A stretch of DNA of 64,000 bases from Candidatus Zixiibacteriota bacterium (GTDB lineage Bacteria; RBG-13-66-14; B26-G2; WVWN01), in the NCBI GenBank assembly GCA_011773985.1, contig WVWN01000001.1, positions 74,984 to 138,983 on the forward strand, given 5' to 3'. Below the pieces are notes generated by a model. That model saw only the letters and a list, made by a program, of their open reading frames with translations, was not told the DNA's origin and made no database searches. Below are positions 34,101 through 43,013 of this stretch, piece after piece. Each line of letters begins with the position of its first letter. Within the stretch, counting starts at the first letter, position 1. Position numbers and translations under genes: made by a program.

Positions 34101-34221
34101 CCGCGGCGATTACGCCTTCGCCGGTTACGACGAAAGCCGGCGTACCGGCCAGGCCGGCGGCTTGAGCCAGCGCAGCGGCGAAGCTCGCAGCGGCGTCGCC
34201 CTCTTGAGGAGTTTTCGCCAT
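31120..34221 (-). CDS. Soluble sensor histidine kinase with PAS and GAF domains
   Basis: 1033 residues, no membrane helix, so a cytoplasmic sensor. Order: a PAS-like domain (about 25-130), a second PAS domain (about 145-270, with [17 protein letters not shown] and [13 protein letters not shown]), a diverged GAF-like region (about 285-440), two good GAF domains (about 460-620 and 630-790), a HisKA dimerisation helix with the phospho-acceptor [11 protein letters not shown] near residue 813, and a HATPase domain to the end with [30 protein letters not shown] and [13 protein letters not shown]. No receiver domain and no response regulator gene is adjacent, so its partner is elsewhere. It has its own promoter and terminator. 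Confidence 0.93.
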   Translation of the reverse strand: MAKTPQEGDAAASFAAALAQAAGLAGTPAFVVTGEGVIAAAANAAGTIFGYEGPDLAGRPLAGILAGGEREVLELWERARAAAAVPDKPVNVISSEGEIVHAILYARRFPVGGEEFLIATIQSEGESKGAPGLRQEYLLDNVPVGIIACDREFRVTRWSQGQEIESGIPEEDALGREIFDLLPNLEHERMGRKTVRERLRDVLETGKPYRIERFRHKDRFGREEYLDLRISPLRDPRGNVVGLVAVNDNVTPQIRLEDELEEKTNRLVFERNRLAHLFRVAGRIREHESLADKFQLIVKGIKGLGWEKVYMKVFGPVPGPGETASAGYGDEEIEALGGALESARQTKELLESAALQPYRSGNIYHVPHGAETADLIRRVKPFEGGGRIGDWDTRDLFMVKMYGREGKAVGYVILDDPIEHKKPGDESLFMLELFVSYAALVAEEAAAVETLRNRTKRLHAVASITRVINSIRDPEELMVRVLEELSNFLEFMRGAVYSYDETHRQFKIVASKNLSAESVEIAELTAHRRRPGWVVENRQPLLIADSETDGRFAGEDEDGARSEIFAPIVYEGRSLGCIGVYHDEAGAFHQGDLDILTAFADQVAVALQNARLFEETAQRTQQLYDLNSIGSILSSVLDINELYPTVVERVQNDLRFQNVTILTADKETDSLVLQAYKVQGAAKVLFVDYRQSVNAGVCGRVVRTGQTALVPDTTREPDFLDVDFLPPMLSELCVPIKMDGEVVAVLNVESRWPNAFDEADVAALETLSGQIAVALRNSTLMEEVKQKAEELARANRELRRLDEMKADFVSMLVHDLRTPMTGILGSGEIIEELLASEVDERIMNLVRIIPKESKRLIELINNILDFYRLEDTGIKITPEPIAVENLVREAYDGAKVIAARQGVEFTSSVEPDLPPIIGDEAKLLQVLSNLVGNALKFTPEGGYVKIFAGGVADGMVTVGVADTGVGIPKADIPHLFEKFKTFRKDSDRRVRGAGLGLYIARAIVEAHGGSVKVESEEGKGSTFTFTVPVAEAS

Positions 34222-34297
34222 ATCCGGTTTTTTACCTTCCCGCCGGCAGCCGGCCTGCCGTAACGGGGCGTAATGTTAATTTATAGTTCTACAAAAA

Positions 34298-34326
34298 ATT
34301 ATAGCACCTCGGCGCCAAAACGTCAA
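34298..34326 (-). promoter_or_regulatory. Promoter of the histidine kinase gene
   Basis: TTGACG (34321-34326) and a perfect TATAAT (34298-34303) with a 17 base spacer on the minus strand. It is about 75 bases upstream of the kinase ATG, in the gap after recO. Confidence 0.8.
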
Positions 34327-34348
34327 ATAACTCCTGCAATACCCGGGG

Positions 34349-35098
34349 TTACGAGTAACACGCCAAAGTTAAGCTTTTTATTTCCAAACCGGTATGGTAA
34401 TGAAGGTGGGCGCGGATGAACGAGAGCGTTTGTTCGACAAGCTCCGGCCCGGCCTTTACGCGCCTTAGCCGGCGCGGCTCGAACGTCGTGAGGGCGTTGG
34501 CGAAGTTGTAAGTCGCGGGCGATATGGCGATGGCCTCGCCGCTCGCCGGTTCGCACGCGCGGCAAACGACCGTCCCGTCCTTGAGGACCAAAGCCACGCC
34601 GTCGGCGGGCCGCACGCGGCCGCAAGCGGCGCATTTATCGAGCTCGGGTTTTAATCCCAACCGGGCCGCCAATTTTAGGAGGAATTGGGCGAGGAGGGGC
34701 GCGGGGGGGCCGCCGCCGTCGAGCGCCTCGAGCGTCGACGCCAGCAGCTCGTATAGCCTGGGGTCGGCGTCGCCCTCGCCGCTCAGCTTGTCCACCGCTT
34801 CGGCCATGGCAAGGCCGTACGGCAGCGCCTTCGCGTCTTCGCGGATGAACCGCCCGGGGCGGAGCGGGGAAGTTTCCGATAACGTAAATAGCTCTTTACT
34901 TTCGCGCCAGTAGAAGACGAATTCGTCGCGGCTCAGGGGCTCGAGCGCCGCGCCGTACTTGTTTTTGGGGCTTCGGGCCCCTTTGGCCAAAAGCTGCACT
35001 TTGCCCGCGTCCCGCGTGTACACGACGGCCACCCGCGACGTCTCGCCGAAGTCCCGGCGTTTGAGTACCACCCCTTCCGTTCTGATTATTTCCGTCAC
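34349..35098 (-). CDS. recO: DNA repair protein RecO
   Basis: RecO anneals single strands and helps load RecA with RecR in recombinational repair. 249 residues: N-terminal OB fold (IRTEGVVLKRRDFGETSRVA, about 4-23, then VQLLAKGARSPKNKYGAAL), a helical middle, and a zinc-binding insert CAACGRV ... CRACE (about 159-184), present in many but not all RecO proteins. The stop codon of the preceding gene lies seven bases ahead, so it belongs to the long upstream operon. The kinase promoter lies just behind it. Confidence 0.92.
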   Translation of the reverse strand: MTEIIRTEGVVLKRRDFGETSRVAVVYTRDAGKVQLLAKGARSPKNKYGAALEPLSRDEFVFYWRESKELFTLSETSPLRPGRFIREDAKALPYGLAMAEAVDKLSGEGDADPRLYELLASTLEALDGGGPPAPLLAQFLLKLAARLGLKPELDKCAACGRVRPADGVALVLKDGTVVCRACEPASGEAIAISPATYNFANALTTFEPRRLRRVKAGPELVEQTLSFIRAHLHYHTGLEIKSLTLACYS

Positions 35099-35104
35099 CG
35101 CGGC

Positions 35105-36658
35105 TCAGCCCAGGTAGCCCATGCTCTCGAGCCTCGCGCGGACCTCGGCGTCCTCGCCGTCGACGTAGCCGGCGCCCCCCACGTCGTAATCGAAGTAGAC
35201 GGGCGGCGCCGCGGCCAGCGTTTTCGGCGTAACGACTTCCGCCAGCACGCGGCCGTCGAGCCCCGCGGGCACGGCTTCCTTCATCAAGTACATAACCGTG
35301 GGGTAGACGTCGGCCAACGTCGCCCCGTTCGGAGCGGAGCCGGCCGAGACCGACGGCCCTCGCGCGAAGAGGATGCCCTCGCGCCGATGCTCGCCGGCGC
35401 GGCGCCGTCGCGGCGCTACCGCCGGGTCGTCGGAAAACTCCACGAGGCGGATTCCGTCTTCCCACAAAGGCAGGTAGATGTCGGGGGCGTCGTCCACGAA
35501 CGGGCCGTGATATACCTCTTCGCGCCGGACGACGCGGCCCCGCAGGCCGGCGTGGAGCTCTTCCAGGCCGGCCGCGAGGTCGTCGCGAACCTTCTCGTAG
35601 TCCGCGCGGTCGACTATCCCCTCCGGCTCCCGGCCCGCGACGTTTAGGTAGACGCCGTACTGCGTCGCGGTCCCGGGGAAGGCTTTCGTCCGCTTCCAAT
35701 CGACGGCGGCGAATACGGACAGCCGCTCCATAACGCGGCCGCGCGCCGCGGCCCGCCACCGTTGGGGCAGGCGCTTGCGAAGGTTTAATACGTCCAGTTT
35801 CGCGACCGCGTCCATAACGCGCCGCGGCGAGGGATTTTTCTTCTTCTTCAGCGTCATGAAGCCGTGGCGGACGAGGTGCCCGGCAAGGTCGACTTCGCCC
35901 TCGGCCGGGCCGAAGCCGTGGTCCGACATCACCAGCGTCGTAACGTCCTCGCCGCCCGCCTCCATAAATTCGGCCAACGCGGCATCGAGCCATTCGTAGT
36001 GGCGGCGAACGAGCTCGGCCTTGTCCCAGTAAAAGTGCATCAGTCGGTCGACGCCGGTGAAGACGACGACGAAGAGGTCCGGCCGCCGCGATTTCCACAA
36101 GTGCAACGCGATCTTTTTGCGGGCCTCGGCGACGCGGTAAAGGTCTTCGGTGAAGGCTTCGTCGGGGACCTCTTCGAAGTTGGCCGGGTCCATGTCGATG
36201 AAATATTCGCCGACGCCGCGGATCTCCGCGCCCAGCGAGGGGGGGTACAGGTGTTTGTCGGCGAAGGAGGGCGTGAGCATGCCCGGTATAACGAAGCCGT
36301 TTACGGGGCGCGGCGGGAACGTGAGCGGGACGTTCACGGCCCCTACGGTCCGGCCGGCGGAGGATAGCGTGTCGAAGACGCGGGCCGCCGTCAGCGCGGA
36401 GGCGTTTTGCAGGCGACGATAGTAGCCGTGCCGGGGCGGCGCGAGGAAGTCGAAGACGCCGTGGCGGCCGGGGTTAAGGCCGGTCTGGAAGGTGGCCCAG
36501 GCCGGCGCCGTGAGGGGCGGACAAACGGTGGATAACGTGCCCGCGGCGCCTTCTGCCTGAAGGCGCGCGAGGTTGGGGAGGCGGCCCGCCTCGAGCATCG
36601 GCCCGACGACGTTGAAGGTCCCGCCGTCTATGCCGAATATTAGCACGCGACTTCTCAT
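35105..36658 (-). CDS. Type I phosphodiesterase / alkaline-phosphatase-fold protein
   Basis: 517 residues of the phosphodiesterase/nucleotide pyrophosphatase superfamily. Metal and catalytic sites are readable: FGIDGGTFNVV (7-17, first Asp), PPLTAPAWATFQTG (about 44-57, Thr nucleophile), GVDRLMHFYWD (about 200-210, Asp and His), and MSDHGFGP (about 243-250, Asp and His). No signal peptide, so it acts in the cytoplasm or at the inner membrane face. Related proteins cut or transfer phospho-groups on nucleotides, lipids or sugars. It overlaps the O-antigen ligase gene by four bases (ATGA), which suggests a job in surface polysaccharide or lipid metabolism; the substrate is unknown. Confidence 0.85.
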   Translation of the reverse strand: MRSRVLIFGIDGGTFNVVGPMLEAGRLPNLARLQAEGAAGTLSTVCPPLTAPAWATFQTGLNPGRHGVFDFLAPPRHGYYRRLQNASALTAARVFDTLSSAGRTVGAVNVPLTFPPRPVNGFVIPGMLTPSFADKHLYPPSLGAEIRGVGEYFIDMDPANFEEVPDEAFTEDLYRVAEARKKIALHLWKSRRPDLFVVVFTGVDRLMHFYWDKAELVRRHYEWLDAALAEFMEAGGEDVTTLVMSDHGFGPAEGEVDLAGHLVRHGFMTLKKKKNPSPRRVMDAVAKLDVLNLRKRLPQRWRAAARGRVMERLSVFAAVDWKRTKAFPGTATQYGVYLNVAGREPEGIVDRADYEKVRDDLAAGLEELHAGLRGRVVRREEVYHGPFVDDAPDIYLPLWEDGIRLVEFSDDPAVAPRRRRAGEHRREGILFARGPSVSAGSAPNGATLADVYPTVMYLMKEAVPAGLDGRVLAEVVTPKTLAAAPPVYFDYDVGGAGYVDGEDAEVRARLESMGYLG

Positions 36659-37944
36659 AATGCCTGCGCGGCCGCGGTTCGCCCTTCCTCCGCGCGGCTT
36701 GCCGCGACCAGCGCGCCCGCCAGTGCGTACAGTATGGCCATTATCTCGTAATCGCCGAAAGTGTACTCGAAGAAGCCCTCCACCAGGAACCCCACGGTCG
36801 CGCCGATGCCCGCCAGGCCGAGGACGCGTACCGTCGGCGAACGCGCGCGCCGATATCCGCGTACGAATAATTTCAACAGCGCGAATACGAAGAAGGAGAA
36901 AGCCGCGAGGCCGACGACGCCCCTCTCTACGACTAGTTGTATGTAGTTATTGTGCGCGTGGGGCACGAGGCTTTCGACCGAGGTCTTGTCTTTGTAGCTA
37001 TCGTAGAGGCGGAGCGTGTTATGCACCCCAATCCCGGTTAAGGGGTAATCGCGGGCTATTCTCAGGGTAGTGCGCCAGATGTCCACGCGGAATTCGGGCG
37101 GCCCTTCCGCCTCGCCCGCGGCGCGCTCGCTCGCGACGTTTATGATTGATTCCGCCCTTTTTATGATGGGACGGGGCGCGATCAGTACCGCAAGTACGAG
37201 TACGGCCGGAAACGCCCAGAGGAGGCGGCGGTCGGCCACGACCGCTATTACGAAGACCGACGCCGCCAGGCCTACCCAAGCCGACCGCACGAGCGAGGCG
37301 GCGAGGCCGGCCAGCATTATCGTGAGCAACGTCGCGAGGCCGACGCGGCCCCGCGCGGAGAGGTTGCCCCGTAGAAAGGCCGCCAGCGCCACGGTTATCG
37401 CGAGCATCATCACGCCGCCGTACGTCATATAGAACAGTCGGCCGCCGGGCCGGACCGTGAATACGTCGGCCCCCTCCGCCACGGCGCGCGCGAATTGGAA
37501 GACGGCGTAGGCCGAGTTGGCCGCGGCCGCAAGGAAGAAGGCCCACGCCATGGCCCCGGGCACCCACCGCCGATGCCCCGGCAACCCGAAGGCGACGGTG
37601 TAGTAAATCAGCGGCGCCGCGTACGTGAGCGTCCAGAAAAAAGAGCGGTTCCCGAACTCGACGCCGCCCACGAGATAAGCCGTCGCCGACGAAATTATCA
37701 TAGAGGCATAGAGGGCCAAGAAGGGCCAATCGAGCGACGTGTGGTACAGCGGCGGCCTGCGCGTGAGCTCGGCCTTGACGATGAGCGGCAACAACACGAA
37801 CGCGAAGATGGCCCAGTTGAGTAAAGAGATGGAAAAGGCCAGCCCCGCGGCAAATAGTATCAACCCGGGGATTTGCCACAGCCTCAAAAAGTTGAAGATG
37901 GTGCGGAAGGTCGGGGAAGCTTCTGTATACGCCGCCGTATTCAT
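36655..37944 (-). CDS. O-antigen ligase / polymerase family membrane protein
   Basis: 429 residues with 10 to 12 membrane helices. The Wzy_C/O-antigen ligase region is seen at FRVDIWRTTLRIARDYPLTG followed by IGVHNTLRLY and the conserved periplasmic SLVPHAHNNYIQLVVERGVV (about 315-345). The HAHN motif with a nearby arginine is typical of ligases that transfer or polymerise undecaprenyl-linked sugars. Its stop overlaps the start of the phosphodiesterase-like gene by four bases. Together with kdsB, gmhA and the CapD-like gene it supports lipopolysaccharide or another lipid-linked polysaccharide. Ligase and polymerase cannot be told apart from sequence alone. Confidence 0.88.
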   Translation of the reverse strand: MNTAAYTEASPTFRTIFNFLRLWQIPGLILFAAGLAFSISLLNWAIFAFVLLPLIVKAELTRRPPLYHTSLDWPFLALYASMIISSATAYLVGGVEFGNRSFFWTLTYAAPLIYYTVAFGLPGHRRWVPGAMAWAFFLAAAANSAYAVFQFARAVAEGADVFTVRPGGRLFYMTYGGVMMLAITVALAAFLRGNLSARGRVGLATLLTIMLAGLAASLVRSAWVGLAASVFVIAVVADRRLLWAFPAVLVLAVLIAPRPIIKRAESIINVASERAAGEAEGPPEFRVDIWRTTLRIARDYPLTGIGVHNTLRLYDSYKDKTSVESLVPHAHNNYIQLVVERGVVGLAAFSFFVFALLKLFVRGYRRARSPTVRVLGLAGIGATVGFLVEGFFEYTFGDYEIMAILYALAGALVAASRAEEGRTAAAQAL

Positions 37945-37946
37945 CG

Positions 37947-38756
37947 CTACATATTAGGCAATAGCGCCGGCTGCCGTTGGGTTTCCCGGTAGTCCCCGCC
38001 CCTCATCAGGACGGTCTTACATATCTCGTGCAACCGCGAGCGCAGGCGCGGGCCGATGCGGTCCGCGAGCGTCTCTTCCGCGCGGGCGAACTCGCCGAGG
38101 GTCTCGCCCGTGCCCGCGGGCTCGTCGAGGAAATTCGTCGTGGCTATTAAGAGCCGCTTGTTCACGTACCTTTGATTTATGACGTAGGAGAGTATGTCGA
38201 GGGTCCAATCGCGTATCTTCATCGAGCCGAGGTCGTCTACCAGCAGGATTTCCGCGGCGACGAGCGGCTCGAGGATGGCGTACTCGTCGAAGCTGCTGCC
38301 CGCGTACCTCTTCTTTACCTCAGCGAGGAGGTCCGAGAAGTCGCACCAGCGGCAGCTCGCTCCTTTCTTGAAAATTAATTCTTGGATTATGCCCGCGGCG
38401 AGGTGCGTTTTCCCGACCCCTACCGGCCCCATAAATAGTAGGCCCGCGTCTACGGCGGGGTAATTGTCCACGTAGCTGCGGGCCTGGCGGTACGCGCGGA
38501 CGACGGAGGGGTGCGTAAAACCCTCTATTATCCTGAAGTTGTCCAACGAACAATTCTTGTACCTCGACGGTATGCCCAGCGCCGCGAGCCGCCGCGTGGT
38601 CCCATCCGTCCTTCGGCAGTCGCACGCCCGCGCGCGCGGGACGCCGTCCTCGTCTTCGACGACGACGCCCGCGCCGAGGCATTTGGGGCATACCCCCGCG
38701 TCGTCGTCGAGCTCGAAATCCGGCAGCCTGAATTCCAGGCGGTCGTCCTCAGCCAT
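37947..38756 (-). CDS. DnaC/DnaI-like AAA+ ATPase (helicase loader type)
   Basis: 269 residues. An N-terminal zinc-finger-like part CPKCLGAGVVVEDEDG ... ACDC (about 23-47) is followed by a AAA+ domain with Walker A MGPVGVGKTHLAAG (about 103-116), Walker B ILLVDDLGS (about 162-170), sensor 1 LLIATTNF (about 190-197) and an arginine-finger region RLRSRLHE. This arrangement is that of DnaC/DnaI and IstB-like ATPases; the zinc part and absence of any transposase nearby favour a replicative helicase loader. The ATG at 38756 lies two bases after the stop of the upstream gene, which may encode its partner. Confidence 0.87.
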   Translation of the reverse strand: MAEDDRLEFRLPDFELDDDAGVCPKCLGAGVVVEDEDGVPRARACDCRRTDGTTRRLAALGIPSRYKNCSLDNFRIIEGFTHPSVVRAYRQARSYVDNYPAVDAGLLFMGPVGVGKTHLAAGIIQELIFKKGASCRWCDFSDLLAEVKKRYAGSSFDEYAILEPLVAAEILLVDDLGSMKIRDWTLDILSYVINQRYVNKRLLIATTNFLDEPAGTGETLGEFARAEETLADRIGPRLRSRLHEICKTVLMRGGDYRETQRQPALLPNM

Positions 38757-38758
38757 GC

Positions 38759-39403
38759 TTACACCGCGAAAGACGGGAGGCGGAATCGCTCCCGCAGTTT
38801 CCTCGTCAATATCGCCTGCACCGTCCGCCGCGCCACCTCCGCCCCGAGTTTCCGGCCGCGCAATTGGCCGCGCGCTTCCGCCTCGAGGGCGGCCAGGTCC
38901 GCGGGGGGGACGGCCTTTTCTATTCGGGCGAAGAGTTCTTTTTCTATCTCGTCCAGCGCCTTTTGCGCGGCCGCGACGTTGCCCCGGTCGAGGCGGTCGG
39001 CGAGCTTCCGTACCGCGGCCGCGGCCTCGCGTGCCGCTTCCGCCGCGTGCCGCTCCGCCGCATTTCGCGCCGCTTCCTCCAGGGCCGAGGCGAGGCCGGC
39101 CAGTTTCTCCTTTAGCGGCGGTTCTTCTTTTTTCTCGGCCCGCGCGGCGCCGCCGCCGCGTTGCACCTTCCGGCGTTCCTCCTCCACCGCCCACCGGCAC
39201 TGGCGCAGCGAGCGGATTTCGCCCCCCCTGCGGAACGCCTCGTTTATCCCCCGCATCGCCGTGGCCGCGTCGACGCCCGCGCGCTCCCACTCCACGAGGC
39301 AAGCCAGGTCGGCGGGCGAGAGCATCGTCCCCCGGCCGCGAAGCTCGAGGAAGTGCCCGGCGACGACGGCGACGAAGTCGCCCGAGCCGGTGCCCGCTTT
39401 CAT
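38759..39403 (-). CDS. Unknown protein paired with the helicase-loader-like ATPase
   Basis: 214 residues. The N-terminal 60 residues (DFVAVVAGHFLELRGRGTML, then SPADLACLVEWERAGVDAAT) look like a small helical module that I have seen upstream of DnaC-like genes in several bacterial groups. The middle is a long, charged, alanine-rich helix (about 75-160), probably coiled coil, and the C-terminus is basic (LTRKLRERFRLPSF). No catalytic motif is visible. I chose the ATG at 39403, since the upstream in-frame ATG overlaps the previous gene. Two bases separate it from the loader-like gene, so the two proteins are likely partners in replication initiation or restart. Confidence 0.7.
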   Translation of the reverse strand: MKAGTGSGDFVAVVAGHFLELRGRGTMLSPADLACLVEWERAGVDAATAMRGINEAFRRGGEIRSLRQCRWAVEEERRKVQRGGGAARAEKKEEPPLKEKLAGLASALEEAARNAAERHAAEAAREAAAAVRKLADRLDRGNVAAAQKALDEIEKELFARIEKAVPPADLAALEAEARGQLRGRKLGAEVARRTVQAILTRKLRERFRLPSFAV

Positions 39404-39410
39404 ATCCGGT

Positions 39411-40457
39411 CTATTCCAACGCCGGCGTCTTCGGCCTTGGGCCACCCGCGCGCTCCAGAAGCCACAGCGCCACGGCGCCGGCGAGAAGTACTACAACTAA
39501 TAAAGGGGCTACGATTACGCGGTTTTCGATGAGGTCCAGGGCCCGCACGAGCGAGTAGCTCGCGGCCAGCGCCGCGGCGAAGAGGATTGCGTCCAGGAGG
39601 CCCGCGCCGGCCGAGCGGCCTAAAAGCAAGGCGAAGAAGCCTCCCACCGCCCGTAACGCGCGGCCCCGTTCGGCCACGAGAATTCCGACCGCGGCCAGGA
39701 ATATTATCGCACTTGAGAATAAGAAGGCGAAGGCCCATCTCCCGGATATGGCGTATATGCCGACGCCCAGCGCGCCGAGCCATTCTATCAAGAGAACGGC
39801 GACGAGCGGCGCCAATACGTTGCGCGTGCGTTCGTATAAGTACGCGAGCGCGAGCGCTTCCGGCAGGCGCCAGGCCAGGAACGCGAGCCAGGCGGGATGG
39901 CCGCCCGCCCAATACGCGCCCCCCACCGCGGGCCATATGGCCGTCGTCGCGGCGAGCGTCGCCCCCGCGACGAGCCCTGCCCGGCGCCCGAGCGCGCCCC
40001 CCACGAACCCTTGCACGTATCCGAAGAATAAATACGCGGCCGCGAGGGCGACGACCGCCCGCGCCATAGCCGCGAACGGGCCCTGCCGGATGAGGGACGT
40101 CGGCAGCGTCGTCGCGAGCTCCGTCCCGGCGAAGTGGAGGGCGACGAGCAAGGCGGCCCGGAATAACGTCAACATGACGGCCACGGCTAAGCCATAGTAG
40201 AGCGTACGGCCCAGCGAGGGCCCTCCGGGCCGGTAAAAGAGCTCCGGCGTCCTGGGCCCGGGCAGAACGAAGCGGAGGAGGACCGTCGCGGCCAGCGTCA
40301 GGCCGAATAAAAACGAGGCGTTTATGAAGCCCGAGGGCGCGCCTCGCATCGCCGCGAGCGAGCCGTACGGGCAGAAGGCCAATACGACGACGAGGACCTC
40401 GAGGAAAACCGCGAAAATTAAGAGCATAGAAATTCCGTTTCGCTTATCGACGTTCAT
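39411..40457 (-). CDS. Polytopic membrane protein, distant CPBP-like fold
   Basis: 348 residues with about ten membrane helices. The stretch AAAYLFFGYVQGFVGGALGR (about 137-156) has the place and shape of the CPBP intramembrane protease motif EEXXXR ... FF, but the glutamates are missing, so protease activity is unlikely. The rest is leucine/alanine-rich with few polar residues. The gene is packed directly after uvrB, with one base or less between. I cannot name a function; membrane anchoring or immunity-like protection are possible but unsupported. Confidence 0.7.
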   Translation of the reverse strand: MNVDKRNGISMLLIFAVFLEVLVVVLAFCPYGSLAAMRGAPSGFINASFLFGLTLAATVLLRFVLPGPRTPELFYRPGGPSLGRTLYYGLAVAVMLTLFRAALLVALHFAGTELATTLPTSLIRQGPFAAMARAVVALAAAYLFFGYVQGFVGGALGRRAGLVAGATLAATTAIWPAVGGAYWAGGHPAWLAFLAWRLPEALALAYLYERTRNVLAPLVAVLLIEWLGALGVGIYAISGRWAFAFLFSSAIIFLAAVGILVAERGRALRAVGGFFALLLGRSAGAGLLDAILFAAALAASYSLVRALDLIENRVIVAPLLVVVLLAGAVALWLLERAGGPRPKTPALE

Positions 40458-42503
40458 TTAATTCCTTGGGCGTCGCCTTTTTTTCTTGGGCCGCGGTTTG
40501 GGGCCTGGCGACCTCGCACCCGCGGCACTCGGCTCGCCGGGGCCGCCGCGTAGCTCGCGTATGCGGTCGCGCAGGGCCGCGGCCTTCTCGAACGCCAACT
40601 CCTCCGCGGCGCGCCGCATCTCGTATTCCAACAGCGCCAGGAACGCCTGGACGTCCGCCGGCTCTTTGGGCGCGGGCGCCTCCTCGAGCTGGCCCGCGTC
40701 CGCCACCGACGTCGTCGCGAGTACCGCCTCCACCGACTTCACGATGCTCCGGGGTTCGATGCCGTGTTCGCGGTTGTACGCGAGCTGGGCCTGGCGCCGG
40801 CGCCCGGATTCGCGCACCGCGTTCTTAATGGACGTCGTCACCCGGTCCGCGTAGAGGACGACCTTGCCGCCGGCGTGGCGCGCGGCCCGCCCCGCGGTCT
40901 GGATGATGGACCGCTCGTCCCGCAAGAAGCCTTCCTTGTCCGCGTCCAAAATCGCCACGAGCGAGACCTCCGGCAGGTCCAGCCCTTCGCGCAGAAGATT
41001 GATGCCGACGACGACGTCTATGTTCCCCAGGCGCAGGTCCCGTAATATATCCACGCGCTCGATGGCGTCCAGCTCCGAGTGTAAATATTTAACCTTGAAG
41101 TCCAACCCCGCCAGGTATTCGGCGAGGTCCTCGGCCGTCCGCTTCGTGAGCGTCGTGACCAACGCGCGCTCGTTCCGCGAGACGACGTCGCGGAGCTCGC
41201 CGACGAGGTCGTCCACCTGGCCCTCCGCGGCCTTAACCACCACCGGCGGGTCCACCAGGCCCGTCGGCCTGATGAGCTGCTCCACGACTTGCCCGGAGTG
41301 CTCGAGCTCGTATGGCCCGGGCGTCGCCGACGTGTACACGAGCTGGGGGACGAGCTCTTCGAACTCGCCGAAGCGCAGCGGCCTGTTGTCGAGCGCCGAC
41401 GGCAGCCGGAAGCCGTACTCCACCAGCACCTCCTTGCGGGTGCGGTCCCCGTGGTACATCCCCCGGATCTGCGGCAGCGTCGCGTGCGACTCGTCGACGA
41501 TGCAGAGCCACTTCTCCGGGAAGTAGTCGAGGAGGCAGTACGGGCGCTCGCCGGGCGCCCGGCCGGAGAGGTGCCGGGAGTAGTTCTCGATTCCCGGGCA
41601 ATAACCGATTTCGGCCAAAAGCTCGACGTCGTGGCGGGTTCGCGTCTCGAGGCGCTGGGCCTCTACGATTTTATTTTGTTTCTTAAACCAGGCCAGGCGC
41701 TCCTCGAGCTCGCGTTCGATGGCGACGAGGGCGGGCTCTATTTTATCGCGGCCGGTTACGAAGTGTTTCGCCGGGTATATGGCGACGCGCTCGAGCGGCT
41801 GCAGCTTGCGCGCGGCCACCGGCTCGAGCCGCCATACGTTCTCGACGACGTCGCCGCCGAACTCCACGCGCAGCGCCTCGTCCTCGTACGCCGGGAAGAT
41901 GTCCACGACGTCGCCCCGCACGCGGAAGGCCCCCGGTTTGAACTCGACGTCGTCGCGTTCGTAGCGGATGGCGGCCAGGTCGCGGCTCAGCTCGTCTATC
42001 TCGAGCCGTTGACCCCGGTTTATGAAGAGGTGAAAGTCGCGGAACTCCGCCGGTGAGCCGAGGTTGTAAATGCAAGAGACGGAGGCGACGATGATAACGT
42101 CGTCGCGCGCGAGTAGCGACGCGGTGGCGCGCAGCCGGAGGCGGTCTATCTCCTCGTTGATGTCGGCGTCCTTCTCGACGTAAATATCCTGGGCCGGGAG
42201 GTACGCCTCCGGCTGGTAATAATCGTAATAAGATATGAAGTACTCGACGGCGTTGCGCGGGAAGAACTGGAGGAACTCGCCGTAGAGCTGGGCGGCGAGC
42301 GTTTTGTTGTGGCTTATGACGAGGGTGGGGAGGCCGACGCGGGCGATGACGTTGGCCATGGTGAAGGTCTTGCCGGAGCCGGTCACCCCCAACAGCGTCT
42401 GGTGCCTTTGGCCGGCGCGGATGCCCTTCGCCAGCCGCTCGAGCGCCTGCGGCTGGTCGCCGGCGGGGCCGAAGTCGGCGACGAGCTCGAAGCGGGCCGC
42501 CAC
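40458..42503 (-). CDS. uvrB: UvrABC excinuclease subunit B
   Basis: The damage-verifying helicase of nucleotide excision repair. 681 residues. Walker A LGVTGSGKTFTMA (38-50), the beta hairpin that is inserted into DNA around YISYYDYYQPEAYLP-like sequence (SYYDYYQPEAYLPAQD, about 91-106), helicase motif DESHATLPQIRGMY (about 334-347), and motif VI-like QTAGRAARH (about 537-545). The C-terminal UvrC-binding coiled coil is EYEMRRAAEELAFEKAAALR, followed by a basic tail. The start is GTG at 42503, in a TAGTG overlap with the stop of the preceding gene. Confidence 0.96.
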   Translation of the reverse strand: MAARFELVADFGPAGDQPQALERLAKGIRAGQRHQTLLGVTGSGKTFTMANVIARVGLPTLVISHNKTLAAQLYGEFLQFFPRNAVEYFISYYDYYQPEAYLPAQDIYVEKDADINEEIDRLRLRATASLLARDDVIIVASVSCIYNLGSPAEFRDFHLFINRGQRLEIDELSRDLAAIRYERDDVEFKPGAFRVRGDVVDIFPAYEDEALRVEFGGDVVENVWRLEPVAARKLQPLERVAIYPAKHFVTGRDKIEPALVAIERELEERLAWFKKQNKIVEAQRLETRTRHDVELLAEIGYCPGIENYSRHLSGRAPGERPYCLLDYFPEKWLCIVDESHATLPQIRGMYHGDRTRKEVLVEYGFRLPSALDNRPLRFGEFEELVPQLVYTSATPGPYELEHSGQVVEQLIRPTGLVDPPVVVKAAEGQVDDLVGELRDVVSRNERALVTTLTKRTAEDLAEYLAGLDFKVKYLHSELDAIERVDILRDLRLGNIDVVVGINLLREGLDLPEVSLVAILDADKEGFLRDERSIIQTAGRAARHAGGKVVLYADRVTTSIKNAVRESGRRRQAQLAYNREHGIEPRSIVKSVEAVLATTSVADAGQLEEAPAPKEPADVQAFLALLEYEMRRAAEELAFEKAAALRDRIRELRGGPGEPSAAGARSPGPKPRPKKKRRRPRN

Positions 42504-42997
42504 TACGGCGCCCCCTCCACCGCTTCCTCCCGCGACACGCGCGCGCCGGTCAGGCCCTCCTTGAGAACGTCGAGCTTCAGCAGGCGGCGAATCTGGTCCT
42601 CGCGGTAGCGGCGCTTCTTGAGGACCTCCAGTTCGTCTTTGAAGAGGGTGATGAGCGTTTTGTAAGGGACGTCCGCGGGCGCCGCGGCTGCGACCTCCTG
42701 CAGGAAAGAGGCGACGGTGCGCGCGATCGTCGGGTACGCGTAGAATTCGAGAGGACGGCCCTCGCCGGGGAAATTTTTTATTATCAATAACTCGTCCGCG
42801 GGCAGGTACAACGCCGGGTGAAGCAGGTGCCCTTTTTTAACGACGCCCTTACATTTCCGCAGGACGAGGATGCGGTTGTGGACGACGGCGAGCGCCATTA
42901 AGAGTTCCGCGAAGTCTACCGGCGTCTGCCACGACGCGAGCTCGAGTTTGATCACGCTGGCCGGGTAGCGGCCCTTCGCTCCGAACAACGTCTCCAC
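42503..42997 (-). CDS. Uncharacterised 164-residue protein
   Basis: A cytoplasmic alpha/beta protein without known motif. It begins METLFGAKGRYPASVIKLEL, has a strand-rich first half and two long helices at the C-terminus (KTLITLFKDELEVLKKRRYR). The start appears to be GTG at 42997; no strong ribosome binding site is seen. The stop overlaps the uvrB start (TAGTG), so the two are cotranslated, and the gmhA gene ends 16 bases upstream. I know of no function. The coupling to uvrB may only reflect operon packing. Confidence 0.75.
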   Translation of the reverse strand: METLFGAKGRYPASVIKLELASWQTPVDFAELLMALAVVHNRILVLRKCKGVVKKGHLLHPALYLPADELLIIKNFPGEGRPLEFYAYPTIARTVASFLQEVAAAAPADVPYKTLITLFKDELEVLKKRRYREDQIRRLLKLDVLKEGLTGARVSREEAVEGAP

Positions 42998-43013
42998 GGT
43001 TTAACTTTTCGCC

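Noticed and set aside
38757-39302. N-terminal extension of the DnaC-like protein to 39302
   Set aside because: It is the shadow of the 38759-39403 gene; the ATG at 38756 fits the family and the tight gene spacing.
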